This document shows, in pieces, positions 9,389 through 17,473 of a stretch of DNA of 46,772 nt. The position numbers were made by a program, and so were the translations under genes. The stretch lies in contig JAGBXM010000038.1 of NCBI GenBank assembly GCA_017629275.1, positions 1 to 46,772 of the forward strand, read 5' to 3'. How positions within the stretch are numbered: position 1 is the first letter of the stretch; each line of letters starts with the position of its first letter. The notes beneath the pieces were generated by a model. It was not told the DNA's origin, searched no databases, and saw nothing but the letters and a program-made list of their open reading frames with translations. The stretch is from Clostridia bacterium. GTDB lineage: Bacteria; Bacillota; Clostridia; Oscillospirales; Acutalibacteraceae.

Positions 9389-10147
9389 TTAAGGTAAAAA
9401 GCTTCTCAAAATAGCTTGTGCTTCGTGGGGCTTTTCAACAAATGACCAATGTCCCGTGTTTTTGATAACACAAAGACCGCAATCGGGGATGATGCTCTCT
9501 ATTTTTTTGGCCATATAAAGCGGAGTAGCCGTATCATTCTCGCCCCAGATAAGCAGGGTTGAAGCCTTGATGCCGTCTAAGTATGCCGTCATATCGTCGT
9601 TGACGAGATTGACAAGGGTCTTTCGCATAACCTCAGGAGCCGAGTTGTAGTCGGCCGAGCCGAAATGACCTCGTGCCTTGTCGAGCAGTTCGCCCGTATA
9701 ATTTCTGATAACGGGCAGGGTCAAAGCCCATTTAATTGTTTTGAAGGTCTTTATTTTAACCGTCTTTTTAAAATCAAAACGGGGTTTGATACCCGCGGCA
9801 TCTATAAAGACGATTTTTTTGGGGTTCATCAACCCTGAGCCTGCCAGCTTCATAATAACGCGGCCGCCGTGCGAGTGACCAATGAGAATCGGGTCGCGAA
9901 TTTCCAACGCACTGCAAAATTCCATAACGATGGCAACGTAGTTGTTTATATCAAGCGGTTGCTCAGGCAATTGTGATTCACCGCAACCGGGGAAGTCGAG
10001 CGCGATAAGACGGCATTTATCTTCAAGAGCGTTTATGACACCTTTGTACGACTCCAAAGAGGCGCCCCAACCGTGCAACAGCAAAACGTCGGGCCCTTGT
10101 CCTTCGACGGTATAGTGAATGTCGATACCGCAACATTTTACGAACAT
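9389..10147 (-). CDS. Alpha/beta-fold hydrolase
   Basis: Serine hydrolase of the alpha/beta superfamily, 252 residues. HGWG forms the oxyanion region, GHSHGG carries the nucleophile Ser, WGENDTATP the acid Asp, and TGHWSF the catalytic His. The ATG at 10147 is chosen because GGGAGGG lies 5-11 bp upstream; an in-frame extension of 18 codons has no ribosome site. It is the first gene of the hydrolase-murF-ddl-CDF operon. The substrate is unknown, and the position before cell-wall genes does not prove a wall role. Confidence 0.88.
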   Translation of the reverse strand: MFVKCCGIDIHYTVEGQGPDVLLLHGWGASLESYKGVINALEDKCRLIALDFPGCGESQLPEQPLDINNYVAIVMEFCSALEIRDPILIGHSHGGRVIMKLAGSGLMNPKKIVFIDAAGIKPRFDFKKTVKIKTFKTIKWALTLPVIRNYTGELLDKARGHFGSADYNSAPEVMRKTLVNLVNDDMTAYLDGIKASTLLIWGENDTATPLYMAKKIESIIPDCGLCVIKNTGHWSFVEKPHEAQAILRSFLP

Positions 10148-10221
10148 ATTTAACCCTCCCGAAGTCGATTTTACAAGTCTTAAAAATAGGCATACTGCCA
10201 CTTATATATACATTAGATTAT

Positions 10222-10230
10222 ATTATACCA
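10222..10230 (-). promoter_or_regulatory. Extended -10 promoter of the hydrolase-murF-ddl operon
   Basis: On the minus strand TGG-TATAAT is an extended -10 element about 75 bp before the hydrolase start. No convincing -35 box is seen. Confidence 0.45.
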
Positions 10231-10275
10231 AATGTTTACCGAAAATAGAAGAGTGTATTTTAAATTTTTTTAAAA

Positions 10276-10640
10276 TTTATTTTGTAGGGGAGCACCTTAA
10301 GTGTGCTCTCGAATCCCTTTGTCAAAACCTGCGGTTTTGCTGCCTTCCTTTTGAATCCCTCCGTCTCGACTACGTCGAGCCACCTCCCTTTAGGCAAGGG
10401 AGGCTAAGATTCTTCGCGTTGCTCAGAATGAGGGGCGAACACAGTTCGCCCCTACGAGGTAAATCAACATTTGTAGGGAATGGATTTATCCATTCCGCAA
10501 ACCGTCTCGCGGTGGGTTGGCATGTTTGTAAGGACCGACGTCCTCGGTGGTCTGAAGGCTAAGATTCCTCACATTCGTTCGGAATGACAGGCGGGCGAAC
10601 ACAGTTCGCCCCTACGAGGGTGAATTTACATTTTGTGGGG
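10276..10640. repeat. Cluster of REP-like palindromes and tandem units
   Basis: This gene-free stretch is packed with short inverted repeats: GAGCAC/GTGtGCTC (10285-10312), AAAACC/GGTTTT (near 10325), CTCGAC/GTCGAG, CCTCCCTT/AAGGGAGG, GGGGCGAA/TTCGCCCC and GGAATGGAT/ATCCATTCC. Two degenerate units of about 60 bp (10401-10459 and 10556-10619) each run from AGGCTAAGATTC to GTTCGCCCCTACGAGG. They share the GTAGGGG/CCCCTAC theme with the palindromes in the transposase gene. No coding sequence is supported. Confidence 0.8.
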
Positions 10641-10686
10641 GAGAAAAAGTAATTGTTAAAATTTTGTCAAATCTTTGCAAAAACTC

Positions 10687-10715
10687 TTGATTTTTTTGAA
10701 AGCATCGGTTATACT
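10687..10715 (+). promoter_or_regulatory. Sigma-A promoter of the Crp/Fnr-ABC operon
   Basis: TTGATT (10687-10692), a 17-bp spacer and TATACT (10710-10715), 44 bp upstream of the regulator start. Confidence 0.65.
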
Positions 10716-10721
10716 GTGTAT

Positions 10722-10745
10722 AAAGTGTTCCAAATGATACACTTT
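10722..10745 (+). promoter_or_regulatory. Candidate operator, AAAGTGT-N10-ACACTTT
   Basis: A perfect 7-bp inverted repeat with a 10-bp centre lies just downstream of the -10 box and directly before the gene for a Crp/Fnr-type regulator. A protein bound here would block initiation, so autoregulation is the simple reading. This is inferred from position and symmetry only. Confidence 0.5.
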
Positions 10746-10758
10746 CGAGGTGAAAAGT

Positions 10759-11358
10759 ATGAATTGTTTCTTGTTTCGGGAACTGTCTGAGACCGAACTG
10801 TCCGAGGTTATGGCCGCGTTCGGTTCTCCCGTCGGTGTCGTTCGCGGTGATGATATTTACCGTGTCGGGTCACTTGGGATAATTGTCTCGGGCTGTGCCA
10901 AGGTCTGCCGAACGGGTGACACGGGTTCTGAAACCACCATTCGCAGTATTACGGAGGGTGAGGTTTTCGGCGCCGCCGGTCTTTTCGGTGAATGGAAAGA
11001 GGGTAAAAGCCGAATAATCGCAACGACCGAGTGCAAGGTGCTTTATGCGACCGAGCGCGATATGCGTCGCCTTTTTGAAAGACATCCGCAGGTTGCCGTA
11101 AATTACGTCACGTTTTTGTCCGACCGAATAAGGTTTTTAAACCGCCGTATTGATGCCTTTTCGGCAGGAAGTGCGGTGCAAAAGCTTTATGAATATCTCG
11201 TGTCGCAGGCCAAAGACGGCGAGGTTGATTTAGGCTACGGTATGGCCGAGCTGTCGCGCCGACTTAAAATGGGTCGGTCGAGCATCTACCGCAGTATCGA
11301 AACATTGGAAAATAGTGGGCTTATCAGCCGAAACAAAAATACTTTTATCTTAATGTAA
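10759..11358 (+). CDS. Crp/Fnr-family transcription regulator
   Basis: 199 residues: an N-terminal cyclic-nucleotide-binding-like beta barrel (about 10-110), a dimer helix (about 110-140) and a C-terminal winged helix with recognition region MAELSRRLKMGRSSIYR. It lacks the N-terminal cysteine cluster of FNR, so it is not an obvious Fe-S oxygen sensor; its ligand is unknown. The ATG at 10759 follows GAGGTG at a good distance, whereas an upstream GTG overlaps that site. It stands 19 bp before the ABC transporter genes and is probably their local regulator. Confidence 0.88.
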   Translation: MNCFLFRELSETELSEVMAAFGSPVGVVRGDDIYRVGSLGIIVSGCAKVCRTGDTGSETTIRSITEGEVFGAAGLFGEWKEGKSRIIATTECKVLYATERDMRRLFERHPQVAVNYVTFLSDRIRFLNRRIDAFSAGSAVQKLYEYLVSQAKDGEVDLGYGMAELSRRLKMGRSSIYRSIETLENSGLISRNKNTFILM

Positions 11359-11377
11359 TTCCAAGGAGGAAATTTTT

Positions 11378-12400
11378 ATGAAAAACTTACTTAAATTAAT
11401 CAGTCTCATTCTTTGCCTTTTGATGGCATTCGGTCTTGTGGCCTGCGGCGGCGCTAAGGATACCGCCTCGACCCCCTCGACCGAGAGCACCGTTTCGACT
11501 GCTTATACTCCCGTTGATATGACGGTTGCCTGTATGACCGGTCCTACCGGTGTCGGTATGGCCAAGCTGATGGCCGACAGTGCCGCCAAGAAAACCGCCA
11601 ACAACTACACCTTTACCGTGGCTTCCGCCGCTACCGATATCAACGCTAAATTCATCAACGGCGAAATTAAGATAGCATCGGTTCCGACCAACGTCGCCGC
11701 CACCCTTTACAACAAAACGGGCGGTAAGGTCAGAATGTTGGCCGTCAACACCTACGGTGTACTGTCCATACTCGAAAAGGGTGACACCATCAAGTCGGTT
11801 GCCGATTTAAAGGGTAAGACTATCTATTCGACCGGCAAGGGTCAGAACCCCGAATTCATTTTTAAATATATCCTTGAAAAGAACGGTCTCGACCCCGAAA
11901 AGGACGTTACCATCAACTTCGTATCGAGTGAAGAGCTTGTTGCAAAGTTGGTCAAGGGCGAAGCCGAGATCGGTCTTGCTCCCGAACCTGCCGCAACCAC
12001 CGTTTTGTCTAAAAATCAGAACTTAAAACGTGCACTTTCCATCAACGATGAGTGGGCCAAGGTTTCGGACACCAAATTGATGATGGGTTGCGTCGTAGCG
12101 CTTGATTCCTACGTTGCCGAAAATACCGCCGCGGTTGAAAAATTCCTTGAGGAATATTCCGCTTCGGTAGAGTTTGCCAAAACCAACGTAGAAGAGGCCG
12201 CAAAGCATTGCGCAACCTACAAGATCACCGCTTCCGAAGCCATTGCCAAAAAGGCTATCCCTACCTGCAATCTTTGCTACGTAACGGGTGCCGAAATGAA
12301 GACCAACGTTAACGGATATTTTAATGTACTTTTCACCGCAGACCCCAAATCAATAGGAGGAGCAATGCCCGGTGACAACCTCTACTACAACGCAAAGTAA
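11378..12400 (+). CDS. ABC transporter substrate-binding lipoprotein (NMT1/SsuA-like)
   Basis: Lipoprotein receptor of a nitrate/sulfonate/taurine/pyrimidine-type importer, 340 residues. The signal peptide ends in a lipobox, FGLVACGG (Cys about 23), followed by a Ser/Thr-rich linker. The mature part has the two-lobe fold of this family, with the typical SVADLKGKTIYSTGKG and EIGLAPEPAA segments. The ribosome site AAGGAGG is strong. The substrate cannot be read from sequence. The permease gene starts inside its last 29 bp. Confidence 0.9.
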   Translation: MKNLLKLISLILCLLMAFGLVACGGAKDTASTPSTESTVSTAYTPVDMTVACMTGPTGVGMAKLMADSAAKKTANNYTFTVASAATDINAKFINGEIKIASVPTNVAATLYNKTGGKVRMLAVNTYGVLSILEKGDTIKSVADLKGKTIYSTGKGQNPEFIFKYILEKNGLDPEKDVTINFVSSEELVAKLVKGEAEIGLAPEPAATTVLSKNQNLKRALSINDEWAKVSDTKLMMGCVVALDSYVAENTAAVEKFLEEYSASVEFAKTNVEEAAKHCATYKITASEAIAKKAIPTCNLCYVTGAEMKTNVNGYFNVLFTADPKSIGGAMPGDNLYYNAK

Positions 12401-13178
12401 GTTAAAACTTTTTATCAAAAAAGCAGTCAAAATAATTATAGTCGCCGCCTTCTGGATCTTGGTCTGGGAGGCTGTGGCGCGTTTTGTCGCGCGGGAAAAC
12501 GAGTTGATGTATATTTTGCTTCCGCGCCCCATAGAGGTTTTCGAACTTTGGCTTGAAATGGCATTTACCCCCAAATATCTTGCTGCGGTGGGTGAAACGC
12601 TGCTTCGCATATTTTACGGCTTCTTTGTCGGAACCGTCGGTGGAGTTGTGTTGGGTGTTTTGACTCATTTTTTCAAAGTGTGCGATATGTTTTTGTCGCC
12701 GCTTATGAAGATAATACGCGCCGTTCCGGTCGTCGCCATAACCATACTGTTCTTCTCGCTTTTTAAAAGCGATGCTTTGCCGACGTCGGTCGTGGCGCTG
12801 ATGGTCACACCGCTTATCTGGCAGACGGTACACGACGGCTTATCCAACCCGGACCGCGAGTTGTGCGAAATGGCGCAGGTTTTCCATATCGGACGCGTCA
12901 AAACGTTTTGGTACATAAAACTGCCGTCACTTTTGCCGCAGTTGCTGACCGCAACGGTCAATGCGTTAGGTCTGGCCTGGAAATCGGGTGTCGCCGCCGA
13001 GGTCATTTGCGAACCTGCCGTGGCGCTCGGCTCGTTGCTGATAGAGGGCAAAAAAATGATCGATTTTGCGTCTGTTTACGCCATAACACTGACCGTCGTG
13101 ATATTGAGCCTTATTATTGAGGTTTTGCTCAAAGCCGTGTGTAATTATTTTCTGAAAAAGCGGGAGGAAGGGTTATGA
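12372..13178 (+). CDS. ABC transporter permease (SsuC/TauC-like)
   Basis: Inner-membrane permease of the BPD_transp_1 family, 268 residues, with about six membrane spans. The coupling loop contains the conserved E-A-x-x-x-G-x3 pattern, seen as CEMAQVFHIGRVKTFW. The start is a GTG at 12372 inside the binding-protein gene, 11 bp after AGGAGG, which implies coupled translation. The end overlaps the ATPase start by 4 bp. Confidence 0.9.
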   Translation: MTTSTTTQSKLKLFIKKAVKIIIVAAFWILVWEAVARFVARENELMYILLPRPIEVFELWLEMAFTPKYLAAVGETLLRIFYGFFVGTVGGVVLGVLTHFFKVCDMFLSPLMKIIRAVPVVAITILFFSLFKSDALPTSVVALMVTPLIWQTVHDGLSNPDRELCEMAQVFHIGRVKTFWYIKLPSLLPQLLTATVNALGLAWKSGVAAEVICEPAVALGSLLIEGKKMIDFASVYAITLTVVILSLIIEVLLKAVCNYFLKKREEGL

Positions 13179-13750
13179 CAGAACTTAAAAACATCGACTT
13201 TTCCTACGGCGAGGACAAGGTTTTACACAAGTTCAATCTCACCGTTAACGACGGCGAATGCGTTTGTCTTTCGGGGCCCTCGGGATGCGGTAAAACCACC
13301 GTTTTAAAGCTTGTAATGGGGTTACTTAAACCTGATTCGGGTGAAATTTCGGGTGTGAAAAGACCGTCGGTCGTTTTTCAGGAGGACCGATTACTGAGCA
13401 GCTTTTCGTTGATAACCAACGTATTGTTGCCGCCCTTGGCCGATGAGCGGAAAACGGTTGCGATCGAGCTTCTTAAAGAGGCAAATCTGGGCGACTCGAT
13501 ACACGAAAAGGTGCGGAATTTAAGCGGCGGAATGAAACGCCGTGCCGCCATTGTCAGAGCCCTTTGCTTTGAGGGTGACGTGCTTGTTTTGGATGAGCCG
13601 TTCAACGGTATTGATGCCGAAAACAAGCGTATAATGGCCGAAATGATCAAGCGTGAGTATATCCAAAAAGGCAAACCCGTGCTGATGGTGTCGCACATCC
13701 CGTCCGATGCCGAGCTTTTAAATGCCCGTGTGGTTACATTTGAAAAGTAG
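13175..13750 (+). CDS. ABC transporter ATP-binding protein (SsuB/TauB-like)
   Basis: ATPase of the importer. Walker A is GPSGCGKTT, the Q-loop VVFQEDRLL, the signature NLSGGMKRR, Walker B VLVLDEP, and the switch His is in MVSH. At 191 residues it is shorter than the usual 240-260, ending soon after the H-loop, but all motifs are intact. It starts with ATGA overlapping the permease stop and is followed by a strong terminator. Confidence 0.92.
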   Translation: MTELKNIDFSYGEDKVLHKFNLTVNDGECVCLSGPSGCGKTTVLKLVMGLLKPDSGEISGVKRPSVVFQEDRLLSSFSLITNVLLPPLADERKTVAIELLKEANLGDSIHEKVRNLSGGMKRRAAIVRALCFEGDVLVLDEPFNGIDAENKRIMAEMIKREYIQKGKPVLMVSHIPSDAELLNARVVTFEK

Positions 13751-13764
13751 TTTACACTAAATTA

Positions 13765-13798
13765 AAAGCGGAGTGAACCAAAACGTTCACTCCGCTTT
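13765..13798 (+). terminator. Terminator of the Crp/Fnr-ABC operon
   Basis: A perfect 14-bp stem, AAAGCGGAGTGAAC / GTTCACTCCGCTTT, with a CAAAAC loop, directly after the ATPase gene. A near-identical style of hairpin closes several other genes in this window. Confidence 0.9.
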
Positions 13799-13810
13799 AT
13801 AATCATCATC

Positions 13811-13839
13811 TTGACAAACAGGTGTATTTACAATACACT
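13811..13839 (+). promoter_or_regulatory. Promoter of the STAS gene
   Basis: A consensus TTGACA (13811-13816), a 17-bp spacer and TACACT (13834-13839). Confidence 0.6.
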
Positions 13840-13878
13840 AATGGTAACAAATCACTTGAATGAGTAAAAGGTGAAAAT

Positions 13879-14202
13879 ATGATAAAAGACAACCTTGTTT
13901 TTGCTTTTGAAAAGGGCACTCTGCGAATTTTTATTATCGGTGAAATCAATCATCACAATGTTGCTGAAATGCGCGAAAAGATTGACAAAAAAATCCGCGA
14001 ATCGTCTTTTGAAAAAGTGGTGCTTGATTTATCAAAGCTTAAATTTGTGGATTCCTCGGGAATGGGATTTATCATTGGAAGAAATCGAGCGTTGCAAGAA
14101 ATGGGGACAGAGTTTGTGATAGAAAATCCCAACACAGATGTTTTAAAGCTTTTGAAGTGTGCCGGGGTGGACCGAATAATAAAAATTGTGGATTCCAAGT
14201 AA
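13879..14202 (+). CDS. STAS-domain anti-anti-sigma-like protein
   Basis: 107-residue single-domain protein of the SpoIIAA/RsbV family. Members bind a partner-switching kinase when a conserved serine is unphosphorylated. That serine is in the motif KFVDSSGMGF (about residues 54-63). The ribosome site AAAGGTG precedes ATG 13879. Unlike spoIIAA it is not followed by a kinase (spoIIAB) or sigF gene, so it is an orphan whose partner lies elsewhere. It is probably monocistronic. Confidence 0.88.
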   Translation: MIKDNLVFAFEKGTLRIFIIGEINHHNVAEMREKIDKKIRESSFEKVVLDLSKLKFVDSSGMGFIIGRNRALQEMGTEFVIENPNTDVLKLLKCAGVDRIIKIVDSK

Positions 14203-14218
14203 AAAAGCGGTACTTTTG

Positions 14219-14314
14219 GGGAGAGTTGTTATACCGAAAGAAATCCGCCGCAAAAGCCACGTTTTCAAAGCAAAATCTATCGGAATTAAGACAGACTTAG
14301 GTTTTTGTGATTAA
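14219..14314 (+). pseudogene. AbrB/SpoVT-domain relic
   Basis: The reading frame encodes GRVVIPKEIRRK, the core of the AbrB N-terminal swapped-hairpin DNA-binding domain, and then runs to a stop as ...GIKTDLGFCD. The start and the MRIREGD part are missing. It is a decayed member of the cassette family seen intact at 36959 and 43088. Confidence 0.75.
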
Positions 14315-14321
14315 CGATTTT

Positions 14322-14349
14322 AAAACCCTCCGAATTTCGGAGGGTTTTT
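14322..14349 (+). terminator. Terminator hairpin
   Basis: AAAACCCTCCGAA / TTCGGAGGGTTTTT is a perfect stem with almost no loop and a T-run. It closes the STAS/AbrB-relic unit before the polysaccharide operon promoter. Confidence 0.88.
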
Positions 14350-14406
14350 CAGCGAAATTTTCAAAATTTGTACAGTAAAATATAATTGATAACGCCTCGT
14401 TTCTTC

Positions 14407-14435
14407 TTGACTAATACCCTGTTTAGTGATATATT
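14407..14435 (+). promoter_or_regulatory. Promoter of the surface polysaccharide operon
   Basis: TTGACT (14407-14412), a 17-bp spacer and TATATT (14430-14435). It lies about 210 bp before the first gene, leaving a long leader. Confidence 0.6.
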
Positions 14436-14441
14436 GTATAT

Positions 14442-14648
14442 GTGTAACTATGCATTGCAATATAGTGATTATAGACCGAGGAAGCGCTTTGTGCTTCCAC
14501 AAAAGCTGATAAATCAGCTTTTAAATAATCGAATTTTCAGAGAAAATTTGTTGCCAAATCTTTGATTTGGCGTAGAAATTGCACCAAAAGTGTAATTTCA
14601 ACGTTCAACCGCCATTATAAGGGGAAGCGTAAACAGGGGAGGATTTTT
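14442..14648 (+). promoter_or_regulatory. Long structured 5' leader of the polysaccharide operon
   Basis: An untranslated leader with a chain of hairpins: GGAAGC/GCTTCC (14480-14498), a perfect 10-bp stem AAAAGCTGAT/ATCAGCTTTT (14501-14522), GAATTTTC/GAAAATT (about 14531-14549), CCAAATC/GATTTGG (14554-14570) and AAATT/AATTT (about 14576-14598). The AAAAGCTGAT stem ends in a T-run and could attenuate transcription. It matches no riboswitch class I recognise. Confidence 0.45.
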
Positions 14649-15368
14649 ATGATACCAAAAAAAATACATTATTGCTGGTTCGGGGGCAATCCTTTGCCTC
14701 AAGATGCGAAAGATTATATTGAGAGCTGGAAAAAACACTGTTCTGATTACGAAATAATACGTTGGGACGAAAGTTCCTTCGATGTTAATTCTGTTCCTTA
14801 CGTAAAAGAAGCTTACGAAAACAGAAAATGGGCATTTGTGACAGACTACGTAAGACTTTATGCCCTTTACACCCAAGGCGGTGTATATATGGATACTGAC
14901 GTTGAGCTTCTGAAACCTATTGACTGTTTTTTAGAACATGAAGCATTTTCCGGTTTTGAAAGTGAAACAGCAGTTCCGACGGGAATTATGGCAAGTGAAC
15001 CCAACCAAAAGGCAATTGGTGATCTTTTGAAAGATTATGACGGAAGGCATTTTGTTAACGACAAGGGCGAACTTGACCTTAGCACAAATGTAGAAGCTAT
15101 TACAAGATATTTTACTGATAACGGTATGCTTATGAACAACCAAAAGCAAACCGTTAACGGTTTTACAATGTACCCTTACGATTATTTTTGTCCAAAAAAC
15201 AGTCGAACCTTAAAGATTGAAGTGACTGAAAACTCATACACCATACATCACTTTGCAGGTACCTGGTTAGAAAGCGATACTAATTTTCGAAAGAAAATAA
15301 AAAAATTGCTGGGTCCCAAGCTTTGTGGGGTTGTAGTTAAAATTATGGACGCGTTAGGAATTAAATAA
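14649..15368 (+). CDS. GT32-type glycosyltransferase
   Basis: Glycosyltransferase with a DXD motif (Gly_transf_sug / capsular synthesis type), 239 residues. It opens with MIPKKIHYCWFGG, typical of the family, and carries YMDTDVELL, whose Asp-Thr-Asp binds the metal-sugar nucleotide. The ATG at 14649 follows GGGGAGGA; the frame is open further upstream without a ribosome site. No membrane span is seen. It is the first gene of the surface polysaccharide operon and probably adds a hexose to a lipid-linked oligosaccharide. Donor and acceptor are unknown. Confidence 0.88.
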   Translation: MIPKKIHYCWFGGNPLPQDAKDYIESWKKHCSDYEIIRWDESSFDVNSVPYVKEAYENRKWAFVTDYVRLYALYTQGGVYMDTDVELLKPIDCFLEHEAFSGFESETAVPTGIMASEPNQKAIGDLLKDYDGRHFVNDKGELDLSTNVEAITRYFTDNGMLMNNQKQTVNGFTMYPYDYFCPKNSRTLKIEVTENSYTIHHFAGTWLESDTNFRKKIKKLLGPKLCGVVVKIMDALGIK

Positions 15369-15395
15369 ACCACTACAATTTGAGGAAGTTATAAA

Positions 15396-16736
15396 GTGAA
15401 GAAACTTTTTAAATTTGATTTTACAGTGTTTAGTGCGCCGGTTATTGCTATTTATTTGGCACTTTCTTTTGTTTTTTCCGATTTTGGAATTTCTGCCGTT
15501 ATAGGCGCATTCTTACTATGTGCTTGGACAGGCTTGTGCTTCTTACATTTTCTATTTGTTAAAAAGGGAAAATTGGAATTAAAGGCACCTCACTTGCTTG
15601 TTTTGGCTCTTAATCTATTTGTATTCGTTAATATACTTAGAAACTTTTCGCTTGACAGAACACTAATTTATTATGTAATTATTTTAGTTTCAGGAAGCGT
15701 TTTGTTTTGGATAAGCAGTCCCCCAACCGACAGAATTCTCTCTGTAACAAGATATTCCGTTGTGGGCATTGCTCTGTTATTTTCTGTGGTCAACATAATA
15801 TACACCTACTTCCCAAAACAGGTGTCAAAGGTTGCTTTTTCAATAATCACAAAAACAAGCATCTCCTACAATAATCGTTTAGCTGCAGAAGGATACGGCT
15901 TTGCTTTTGGCGAAGATGTCGGCTATACCGCCTTTATAATCGCTTTTGGTTTAGCTATTGTATGGTTCAGCATTAAGGACAAAAATCTTAAAACCCACTT
16001 ACCGATGATTTTTATTTTGGCATTCGGTTTGTTCGCAGTTCAGCGCCGCGGGGAATTAATCGTATGCCTGGTTGCTATTACGGTTGTTACCTTTATAAAA
16101 TGGTTGAAATCCCGCAAGTGGAAGGTTTCCCCCATTTCAAATCTTAAAACAATAGTTGCTCCCATTCTTTGTGTTGTATTAACTCTTATTGTGTTTAACA
16201 CCGTAACCATTGACTCACGATACGATTATCATCAATATCTCTCCTCTGATTTATCCTCTGATTTATCTCAAACCGAGGAAGTCGAGGGGAATGTGGAGAA
16301 TATCGATATCGACAAATTCGGAAACGGCAGAATGGCATTGTGGAAGATTGCTATTGAAGGTTTTTCTGATAAACCCATTTTAGGCAACGGTTGGCGTTCT
16401 TTTAAGGATATGGCTCCCGAATCAGGTAATATACACGCCATAAACGCTCATAACGTATATTTGCAGTTGCTTTGTGAAACAGGTGTGGTAGGCTTCTGCA
16501 TAGCGGGAACAGTATTTGTTTGGATGCTTGTTTTGGTACTGAAAAAAACATCCAAAACGACAGATCAGAAAAATTGCAAATACTATTTATTGGGTATTTA
16601 CATAATATTGGCAATGTTAGGTCAAGGAGTGATTGATAACTCACTTTACTATCCTTATTGGATTCAAGCCTTCCAATTAATGTTATTCTTTGTTTTTTTA
16701 AGAAAAGAGACGCAACAATCTCAAATCACCGATTAG
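15396..16736 (+). CDS. O-antigen ligase/polymerase-like membrane protein
   Basis: 446-residue polytopic membrane protein with about 10-12 hydrophobic spans. A large extracellular loop (about 265-330) contains GNGRMALWKIA and ILGNGWRSF, and INAHNVYLQLLCETGVVG follows, the signature region of the Wzy_C/O-antigen ligase (WaaL/Wzy) family. It probably polymerises repeat units outside the membrane. The start is a GTG after GAGGA. The tandem DLSSDLSSDLS stretch in the loop is a small in-frame duplication. Confidence 0.85.
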   Translation: MKKLFKFDFTVFSAPVIAIYLALSFVFSDFGISAVIGAFLLCAWTGLCFLHFLFVKKGKLELKAPHLLVLALNLFVFVNILRNFSLDRTLIYYVIILVSGSVLFWISSPPTDRILSVTRYSVVGIALLFSVVNIIYTYFPKQVSKVAFSIITKTSISYNNRLAAEGYGFAFGEDVGYTAFIIAFGLAIVWFSIKDKNLKTHLPMIFILAFGLFAVQRRGELIVCLVAITVVTFIKWLKSRKWKVSPISNLKTIVAPILCVVLTLIVFNTVTIDSRYDYHQYLSSDLSSDLSQTEEVEGNVENIDIDKFGNGRMALWKIAIEGFSDKPILGNGWRSFKDMAPESGNIHAINAHNVYLQLLCETGVVGFCIAGTVFVWMLVLVLKKTSKTTDQKNCKYYLLGIYIILAMLGQGVIDNSLYYPYWIQAFQLMLFFVFLRKETQQSQITD

Positions 16737-16746
16737 GAGAAAATAT

Positions 16747-17472
16747 ATGAATACTGCTCTTATTTTTGCCGGCGGTGTCGGCAGCAGAATGCATAGCAAA
16801 GAAAGACCTAAGCAATTCTTGGAAATGTATAATAAACCTATTATTATACATACTTTAGAGCATTTTGAAAATCACCCTGATATTGATGCAATCGTGGTTG
16901 TATGTGTAGAAGGATGGATCGATTATCTTCAAAATCTTCTATATAAATTCCGCATCGAAAAGGTTAAAAAAATTGTCACCGGCGGAGCCACAGGCCAGCT
17001 TTCAATATATAACGGACTTGTTGCCGCAAAAGAGGTTTCCGGTGAGGAAGATACCGTTATTTTAATTCATGACGGTGTACGTCCGCTTATTAACGCTAAA
17101 CTGATAAGTGATAATATTGAATCTGTAAAGAAAAACGGTTCTGCAATCACGACTGCTGTTGTAAAAGAAACTATTCTGGTGGTAAAAGAAGATTCCGCTA
17201 TTGACTATGTCCCCAGTCGTGCAAACTCAAGAATTGCAAAGGCGCCTCAAAGCTTTTGGCTTGATGATATTCTGTCTGCCCACGAAAAAGCTTTAAATGA
17301 AGGTAAAAATGATTTTATTGACTCATGTTCAATGATGCAATATTTTGGCAAAAGCCTTTATCTTGTAGACGGTCCTGAGGAAAACATTAAAATTACTACA
17401 CCCCAGGATTTTTACTCAATGCGAGCTATTTTAGAAGCAAAGGAAAATGCACAGATTTACGGAGTTGAATAA
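16747..17472 (+). CDS. IspD/TarI-family cytidylyltransferase
   Basis: CTP-dependent nucleotidyltransferase, 241 residues. The N-terminal nucleotide loop is FAGGVGSRM, with KERPKQF supplying the basic residues, then IHDGVRPL and KAPQSF. Family members make CDP-methylerythritol (IspD) or CDP-ribitol (TarI). Its place between a polymerase and an epimerase and before a CDP-glycerol-type transferase argues for an activated polyol for wall polymer, not isoprenoid synthesis. The reading frame ends 2 bp before the next start. Confidence 0.85.
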   Translation: MNTALIFAGGVGSRMHSKERPKQFLEMYNKPIIIHTLEHFENHPDIDAIVVVCVEGWIDYLQNLLYKFRIEKVKKIVTGGATGQLSIYNGLVAAKEVSGEEDTVILIHDGVRPLINAKLISDNIESVKKNGSAITTAVVKETILVVKEDSAIDYVPSRANSRIAKAPQSFWLDDILSAHEKALNEGKNDFIDSCSMMQYFGKSLYLVDGPEENIKITTPQDFYSMRAILEAKENAQIYGVE

Positions 17473-17473
17473 A

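Noticed and set aside
10276..10640. CRISPR array
   Set aside because: The repeats are palindromic and irregular in length and spacing, with no uniform spacers and no cas genes in the window.
16747..17472. Housekeeping IspD of isoprenoid synthesis
   Set aside because: The gene is embedded in a polysaccharide operon next to a CDP-glycerol-type transferase; a TarI-like role fits better, though the biochemical assignment stays open.
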